Assembly: GCA_030656535.1 (NCBI GenBank)
Contig: JAUSPL010000047.1
Coordinates: 1 to 11,461 of the forward strand
DNA: 11,461 nucleotides
Reading direction: 5' to 3'
Origin: Gemmobacter sp.
GTDB lineage: Bacteria; Pseudomonadota; Alphaproteobacteria; Rhodobacterales; Rhodobacteraceae
This document shows, one piece after another, positions 8,004-11,461 of the stretch. Positions within the stretch are counted from its first letter, which is position 1; every line of letters starts with the position of its first letter. A model generated the notes under the pieces. That model was given only the letters and a program-made list of their open reading frames with translations, was not told the origin of the DNA and did not search any database. The translations under genes and the position numbers were made by a program.

Positions 8004-8044
8004 CGGGCGATCCTTTTCTGTTCGTGTCATCAATTCCTGGCGCC

Positions 8045-9010
8045 TCAATAGTCGGGCGCCACAACCAGCCGCGCGCTGACCGAACGAGAGCAGCACGGCA
8101 TGAATACATCGCCCCGCGCGCGCTCTGCCTCGGTCAGGAACTGATCCCGGTGATCGGGCGTCCCCTCCTTGACTGGGGTCATGCACATGCCGCAGACGCC
8201 TTCTTCGCATGAACAGGGAACGTCGATCCCGGCAGCGACCATGGCCGACAGCGCGGTTTGTCCCTTTGCCACGGTGATGATTTGACCTGTCTCTGCAATC
8301 TCGATCTCGAACGCCTGATCGCTATCGCGCGTTTCGACAGTCCCCGAGAAATACTCGCAGTGGACCTGATCGGCAGGCCAACCTTGTGCGGCTGCTGCGG
8401 TCTTGATCCAGTCCAGAAAGCCAGAGGGCCCACAAAAATAAAGATGCTTTCCCGGCGACCGATGTGCCAGAAGCGCCGAAAGATCCAGTCGTCTGTTGGC
8501 TTGATCGTCGTCAAAATACAGGCTGACCCTGTCAGCCCAATCCGCCGCGCGCAAACGATCGACAAAAGCCGCCCGTTCGGGAGACCGGGTGCAATAGTGC
8601 AAGGTGAACGGCACCCCCGCGTCGTGCAGGGCCTCGGCCATCGCAAGGATCGGCGTTACCCCGATACCGCCGGCTATCAGCACAGCCTCATCCATCGCAG
8701 AGGCGAGCGCGAAGTGGTTCTTGGGCGAGCTTATCTCGATCACATCGCCGATCTGGACGTCGTCATGCATGCGGCGTGAAAACCCGCGCGATTGGGGTTC
8801 CCGCAAGATTGCAAGTTGATAGCGCTGCGCATCGGAGGGCGCGTTGCACAGGGAATACTGCCGGACCGGCAAACCGGGCAGATGCAGATCAATATGTGCA
8901 CCCGCTTCGAAGGCCGGAAAATTGACATTGGCCACAGGCACCAGTTCAAATGAACAGATGTCCAGCGCCTCAATCCGTTTTGCGGCTATGCGGGCCTTGA
9001 GTTGCGTCAT
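8045..9010 (-). CDS. Oxygenase reductase component, VanB / phthalate dioxygenase reductase type
   Basis: This is a 321-residue electron-transfer protein that would carry electrons from NAD(P)H through flavin and a [2Fe-2S] centre to a Rieske-type oxygenase. The domains are in the VanB order. First comes a flavin-binding barrel with RQYSLCN (50-56), a binding motif of the FMN branch. The NAD-binding domain follows with AGGIGVTPILAM (113-124) and CGPSGF (193-198). The C-terminal plant-type ferredoxin domain has the cluster ligands Cys268, Cys273, Cys276 and Cys306, the exact C-x4-C-x2-C-x29-C pattern. The start is firm: GGGGAGGTGA sits just upstream of the ATG. It is the first gene of the - strand operon and faces the LysR gene. 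No oxygenase subunit lies in the window, so its partner must be encoded elsewhere. Confidence 0.93.
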   Translation of the reverse strand: MTQLKARIAAKRIEALDICSFELVPVANVNFPAFEAGAHIDLHLPGLPVRQYSLCNAPSDAQRYQLAILREPQSRGFSRRMHDDVQIGDVIEISSPKNHFALASAMDEAVLIAGGIGVTPILAMAEALHDAGVPFTLHYCTRSPERAAFVDRLRAADWADRVSLYFDDDQANRRLDLSALLAHRSPGKHLYFCGPSGFLDWIKTAAAAQGWPADQVHCEYFSGTVETRDSDQAFEIEIAETGQIITVAKGQTALSAMVAAGIDVPCSCEEGVCGMCMTPVKEGTPDHRDQFLTEAERARGDVFMPCCSRSVSARLVVAPDY

Positions 9011-9040
9011 CGGTCACCTCCCCAGGAGCGATCAGCGACC

Positions 9041-9069
9041 TTGATTGGAGGATCTTGGGGCGGTATAGT
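9041..9069 (+). promoter_or_regulatory. Predicted promoter of the LysR-type regulator gene
   Basis: TTGATT (9041-9046) and TATAGT (9064-9069), separated by 17 nt, make a good sigma-70 promoter. The predicted start is near 9076 and the leader to the ATG at 9121 is about 45 nt. If correct, it excludes the upstream TTG codon at 9055 as translation start. The proposed LysR site (9093-9111) would lie just downstream of this start, the usual arrangement for autorepression. Confidence 0.5.
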
Positions 9070-9072
9070 CAA
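9044..9072 (-). promoter_or_regulatory. Predicted promoter of the reductase-amidohydrolase operon
   Basis: On the - strand, TTGACT (9067-9072) serves as a -35 box, followed after 17 nt by TCCAAT (9044-9049) as a weak -10 box. The predicted transcription start is near 9037, giving a short leader containing the strong ribosome binding site of the reductase. A good -35 with a poor -10 fits an activator-dependent LysR target. It overlaps the opposing lysR promoter almost completely. Prediction by eye only. Confidence 0.45.
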
Positions 9073-9092
9073 ATTCAATTTTGCCATGATGA

Positions 9093-9111
9093 ATATCTGA
9101 ATCATAGATAT
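9093..9111. promoter_or_regulatory. Candidate LysR-type regulator binding site (T-N11-A dyad)
   Basis: ATATCT (9093-9098) and AGATAT (9106-9111) form a perfect 6-bp dyad around GAATCAT. It contains the symmetric T-N11-A core (T9096 to A9108) expected for LysR-type recognition sites. Its centre (9102) is about 65 bp upstream of the predicted start of the divergent catabolic operon, the canonical location. A weaker imperfect dyad, CAAATTCAATTTTG (9070-9083), sits near the -35 region and could be the lower-affinity activation site. Confidence 0.55.
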
Positions 9112-9120
9112 GTCGATGGT

Positions 9121-10077
9121 ATGGGTCAGACCCCAATGCACACGGAGATTGTGGTGAAGCCACCTGTGTTCACACTGCGGCAACTGGCCTATTTCGTGAC
9201 AGCGGCGAAACACGGCAAGATCGCCAATGCTGCCGTGGATGTCGGGATCTCGCAATCCGCGATCACGACGGCAATTCTGGAACTGGAACGGACGCTGGGC
9301 GTGTCGCTGTTTGACCGGCATGCCTACGGCGTCACGCTGACCCATCGGGGCCACATGTTCCATCAGCATGCTCTGGCCGTCTTGGGCGCTGTGGACGAAG
9401 CGCAGCGCTGGCCATTTCAGGCTGACAGCAACATCGCAGGGACGCTTCGGGTCGTGGCAACCCACGTCGTTGTCGGGTATTTCATGCTGCCCTATCTGGC
9501 AAAGTTCCGCAGCCAGTATCCAAACGTCGATATCACCCTGGTAGAACTGACACGCCCCGAATGTGAGGATGCGCTGTTGGAAGGGCAGGCGGATTGCGCG
9601 GTCATGCTGACCTCGAACCTGGAAGACAGCGACCGGCTGGCAAGCACTGCCTTGCTCAAGGCGCGCCGTCAGCTGTGGGTCAGTGCCAATTCGCCGCTAT
9701 TGGCCCAGAAAACCGTATCCCTCCGCGAGGTCGAGTCGCTGCCATATGTCTTTCTTTTGGTTGACGAGGGCGAAAAGGTTATCCGCACCTATTGGAAGAC
9801 CCTTGGCCTGGAGCCCAACGTGGTCTTTCGCACGTCTTCGATGGAGGCGATGCGTGAATGGATTGCGTTGGGGCAGGGCGTGACCATCGTGGCGGACACG
9901 GTCTATCGCCCGTGGTCCCTGGAGGGGCGCCGGATCGAACGGGTGCCGATCCTTGAAACGATCCCACCGATGGAAATCGGTATTGTCTGGTCAAAGGACA
10001 AAGTGCTGTCGGACGCCGCGCGCGGGTTCGTTGATTATCTTGCGGGCGCTGTGCAGCAGTTTGACAGCCAGATCTAG
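9121..10077 (+). CDS. LysR-type transcriptional regulator
   Basis: This encodes a 318-residue LysR-type regulator that probably controls the divergent catabolic operon and itself. The N-terminal winged helix-turn-helix spans about residues 17-77 (FTLRQLAYFVTAAKHG, then the recognition part VGISQSAITTAI and the wing LFDRHAYGVTLTHRG). A linker helix and the two-lobed effector domain follow from about 105 (GTLRVVATHVVVGYFMLPYL), including IALGQGVTIVAD typical of the C-terminal lobe. The start is uncertain. ATG at 9121 has no clear ribosome binding site; ATG at 9136 and GTG at 9154 (GGAG 6 nt upstream, 5 residues before LRQL) are alternatives. A TTG at 9055 would fall within the promoter. The divergent arrangement is the classic one for this family. 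The effector is unknown but likely the substrate or an intermediate of the neighbouring pathway. Confidence 0.92.
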   Translation: MGQTPMHTEIVVKPPVFTLRQLAYFVTAAKHGKIANAAVDVGISQSAITTAILELERTLGVSLFDRHAYGVTLTHRGHMFHQHALAVLGAVDEAQRWPFQADSNIAGTLRVVATHVVVGYFMLPYLAKFRSQYPNVDITLVELTRPECEDALLEGQADCAVMLTSNLEDSDRLASTALLKARRQLWVSANSPLLAQKTVSLREVESLPYVFLLVDEGEKVIRTYWKTLGLEPNVVFRTSSMEAMREWIALGQGVTIVADTVYRPWSLEGRRIERVPILETIPPMEIGIVWSKDKVLSDAARGFVDYLAGAVQQFDSQI

Positions 10078-10303
10078 TGCGCCGCGTCGCAGGGGGCTGG
10101 TCGGATATCAACCCGGAATTTCTGGGCAAGTGCGCGTGATCGAAGGGGCGAACCTGTGTTTTTGAACCTTGCGGTCACAGGGGAAAGGCGTGGCCGAATG
10201 GCATCGCCTTGGACTGCTCGCGTGGTGTGGTCGTCAAGCAGACGGTTCTGGTTGACGTGTCTGGCGTCGGTTTCGGCCAGGGTCTTTGCGACGCGATTGG
10301 CCG
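10078..10303. other. Intergenic region between convergent lysR and ybfF-like genes; no gene recognised
   Basis: This 226-nt stretch has no ORF with a credible start and no hairpin followed by a T-run. A - strand frame is free of stops from about 10319 down to the TAG at 10074-10076 (81 codons) but has no ATG and no recognised similarity. At this GC content such a frame is not remarkable. At the right end, CCGTCA (10301-10306) and TGACGG (10310-10315) form a short hairpin over the stop of the ybfF-like gene, without a T-tract. A remnant of a lost gene is possible but not supported. Confidence 0.6.
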
Positions 10304-11077
10304 TCAGGCTGACGGGTGGTCAATAAATGCGGCCACCGCAGCCTCGAATTCCCTTGGTTTGTCGGCATGGAGCCAATGCCCCGCGTCAGGAATACGTGCA
10401 AATCGCGCCTTTGGGAACAACGACACTATATGCGCGCGGTCGTCAGGTTTTACATAATTGGACAACTGACCTGACAGAAAGAAGGTCGGTCCGTCAAATT
10501 GCCCGCTGATTTCGGGCCAACCGACAATCCCGGACATTTCAGCATCCAGCACGTCGAGATTGATCCGCCAGCGCGGCGGCGTCGACTTCAGGTCAAGCGA
10601 TTGCAGAAAAAACGCCCGCAGGGCCGGATCGTCGATCAGGTTCGACAGGCGGCGGTCGGCCTCGGCACGGGTAGAAAGCCCGGTCAGGTCCAACTCGCGC
10701 AGCGAGGCGATGTGATGGGACTGGCTGTGATCGTAGGCAACCGGCGCGATATCTGCGACCACAAGCCGGCGCACGAGGTCGGGGTGCAACAGGGCAAGCG
10801 CCATCGCAGCCTTGCCACCCATGGAATGCCCCAGCACATCGGCTTGGCCCCCATTGTCGGTGATGACCTTGGCCAGGTCAGCGGCCATTTCGGCATATGT
10901 ATGGGTTGGCATCCAGGGACTGTCGCCATGGTTGCGCATGTCGACCACCAGCACGGTGCGATGTTCCGACAGGCGACGCGCGATCACACCCCAGTTTCGG
11001 GCAGACCCGAACAGGCCATGGACAATCAAGAGCGGCGCTGCACCTGTATTGGTGCCATGACGTATGATATTCAGCAT
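10304..11077 (-). CDS. ybfF: Alpha/beta fold hydrolase, YbfF-like esterase
   Basis: This is a 257-residue alpha/beta hydrolase closely resembling E. coli YbfF, an acyl-thioester/ester hydrolase of about 255 residues. Features in order are the oxyanion-hole segment IVHGLFGSARNWGVIARRL (18-36), VDMRNHGDSP (45-54), the nucleophile elbow GHSMGGKA with Ser85 (83-90), VADIAP with Asp109 (107-112), IVGWPEI (184-190), FFLSGQLSNYV with Ser206, and the catalytic His234 in DAGHWLHADKP. The YbfF-specific VADIAPV and VGWP/AGHWLHA blocks are all kept, so the active site looks intact. The start at 11077 is chosen over the longer frame to 11152 because homologues begin just before this strand; the ribosome binding site (AAGAAG) is weak. 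It is transcribed towards lysR and away from the right-edge gene and appears to be a housekeeping-type gene separate from the catabolic cluster. The physiological substrate is unsettled. Confidence 0.92.
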   Translation of the reverse strand: MLNIIRHGTNTGAAPLLIVHGLFGSARNWGVIARRLSEHRTVLVVDMRNHGDSPWMPTHTYAEMAADLAKVITDNGGQADVLGHSMGGKAAMALALLHPDLVRRLVVADIAPVAYDHSQSHHIASLRELDLTGLSTRAEADRRLSNLIDDPALRAFFLQSLDLKSTPPRWRINLDVLDAEMSGIVGWPEISGQFDGPTFFLSGQLSNYVKPDDRAHIVSLFPKARFARIPDAGHWLHADKPREFEAAVAAFIDHPSA

Positions 11078-11175
11078 ATCGCTTCTTAGCGCGCCCGTCT
11101 GCGCCCCGCCAGAGGTGTTGAGCCCACGCCCGCCACAATGTACGGTCGCCACAGACAGGAAAAGGGGCCATTGGC

Positions 11176-11461
11176 ATGAGTGCGGTAACAGTGCAGCAGA
11201 TGGCCGACAGGATTGCCGCCCTTATGCAAGAGCGTCTGAATATCGGAGGAACCGGCCTGCGCGAAAAGCTGCGGCGCGGCGGGCGCAGATTGCCGGCCAA
11301 AGTGCGGCGCGAGGCCGAGTATCTGGCCGAGGCTGCGCATATGTCCCAGCACCCCAAGGGTCACATGATGATTGACGAAGGGCGGGTGGCAGCGGCCTAT
11401 GACACCTGCCTCAAGTACCTGAAAGACATTGGTGCGACGGATCGGATGGTCGGGCGGCTGG
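11176..11461 (+). CDS. Hypothetical protein (3' end outside window)
   Basis: An open frame starts at ATG 11176, preceded by AAGGGG about 7-9 nt upstream, and stays open for 95 codons to the edge. The product starts MSAVTVQQMADRIAALMQER and continues with basic, helix-prone sequence such as REKLRRGGRRLPAKVRREAEYL, then HPKGHMMIDEGRVAAAYDTC. It appears to be a soluble, all-helical, positively charged protein without signal peptide or membrane segment. It resembles in style an uncharacterised protein seen next to hydrolase genes in Rhodobacterales, from memory and not verified. A weak promoter-like pair, TTGAGC (11118-11123) and TACGGT (11141-11146), has 17-nt spacing and would start transcription near 11153. 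It is divergent from the ybfF-like gene with 98 nt between them. Function unknown. Confidence 0.72.
   Translation, partial: MSAVTVQQMADRIAALMQERLNIGGTGLREKLRRGGRRLPAKVRREAEYLAEAAHMSQHPKGHMMIDEGRVAAAYDTCLKYLKDIGATDRMVGRL

Noticed and set aside
8031..8210. Extension of the Amidohydro_2 frame to the ATG at 8210.
   Set aside because: The extra residues are Arg-rich, unlike the family, and overlap the end of the reductase gene in another frame.
9055..9120. TTG at 9055 as the start of the LysR gene, giving a 22-residue N-terminal extension.
   Set aside because: It lies within the predicted lysR promoter, and the extension is not typical of LysR proteins, which start only a few residues before the helix-turn-helix.
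10180..10260. A stretch with GTGGCCGAATGGC resembles the D-arm of a serine or leucine tRNA.
   Set aside because: No matching acceptor stem, anticodon arm or GTTCRA T-arm can be built around it; likely chance.
10077..10319. A stop-free frame of 81 codons on the - strand between lysR and the ybfF-like gene.
   Set aside because: It has no start codon or ribosome binding site, I recognise no family, and frames of this length are expected by chance at this GC content.
1..11461. Searched for mobile elements, direct repeats, CRISPR-like arrays and integration sites.
   Set aside because: None visible; the only clear repeats are the terminator hairpin, the LysR dyads and a short hairpin at 10301-10315.

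Overview
The window reads as a chromosomal segment from an alphaproteobacterium, most likely a marine Rhodobacterales/Roseobacter-type organism. This is an inference from the high-GC, tightly packed coding, the Shine-Dalgarno usage, and the resemblance of the proteins to families common in that group. I see no insertion sequence, CRISPR array, prophage gene or RNA gene. Eleven full or partial protein genes plus one at the right edge cover nearly all of it.

Left block (1-5573, + strand): a single-direction operon running in from outside the window. It holds the C-terminal part of an Old Yellow Enzyme-type NADH:flavin oxidoreductase, a small NIPSNAP protein, and a complete five-part HAAT-type (branched-chain amino acid-like) ABC importer in the order permease livH, permease livM, ATPase livG, ATPase livF, periplasmic binding protein. 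Spacing is 3-4 nt between livH/livM/livG, livG and livF overlap by 8 nt, and the binding-protein gene has its own strong ribosome binding site. A GC-rich hairpin with a T-run (5592-5620) ends the operon.

Middle block (5634-9010, - strand): a convergent operon transcribed as 2Fe-2S/flavin reductase of the VanB/phthalate dioxygenase reductase type, then an ACMSD-like amidohydrolase (Amidohydro_2), then an imidazolonepropionase/Xaa-Pro-dipeptidase-like amidohydrolase. A divergent LysR-type regulator (9121-10077, +) lies at its head. The 110-bp intergenic region holds what look like two face-to-face overlapping promoters and a near-ideal LysR recognition dyad about 65 bp upstream of the predicted start of the catabolic operon.

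Right block (10304-11461): a YbfF-type alpha/beta hydrolase on the - strand and, divergent from it, the first 95 codons of a conserved-looking hypothetical protein running off the edge. These look like ordinary chromosomal genes unrelated to the catabolic cluster.

Working model (inference): positions 1-10077 form an uptake-and-degradation cluster for an unidentified small molecule, imported by the Liv-type transporter, reduced by the OYE and cleaved by the amidohydrolases, with an oxygenation or demethylation step implied by the reductase. The oxygenase partner of the reductase is not in the window. The substrate cannot be read from the sequence.
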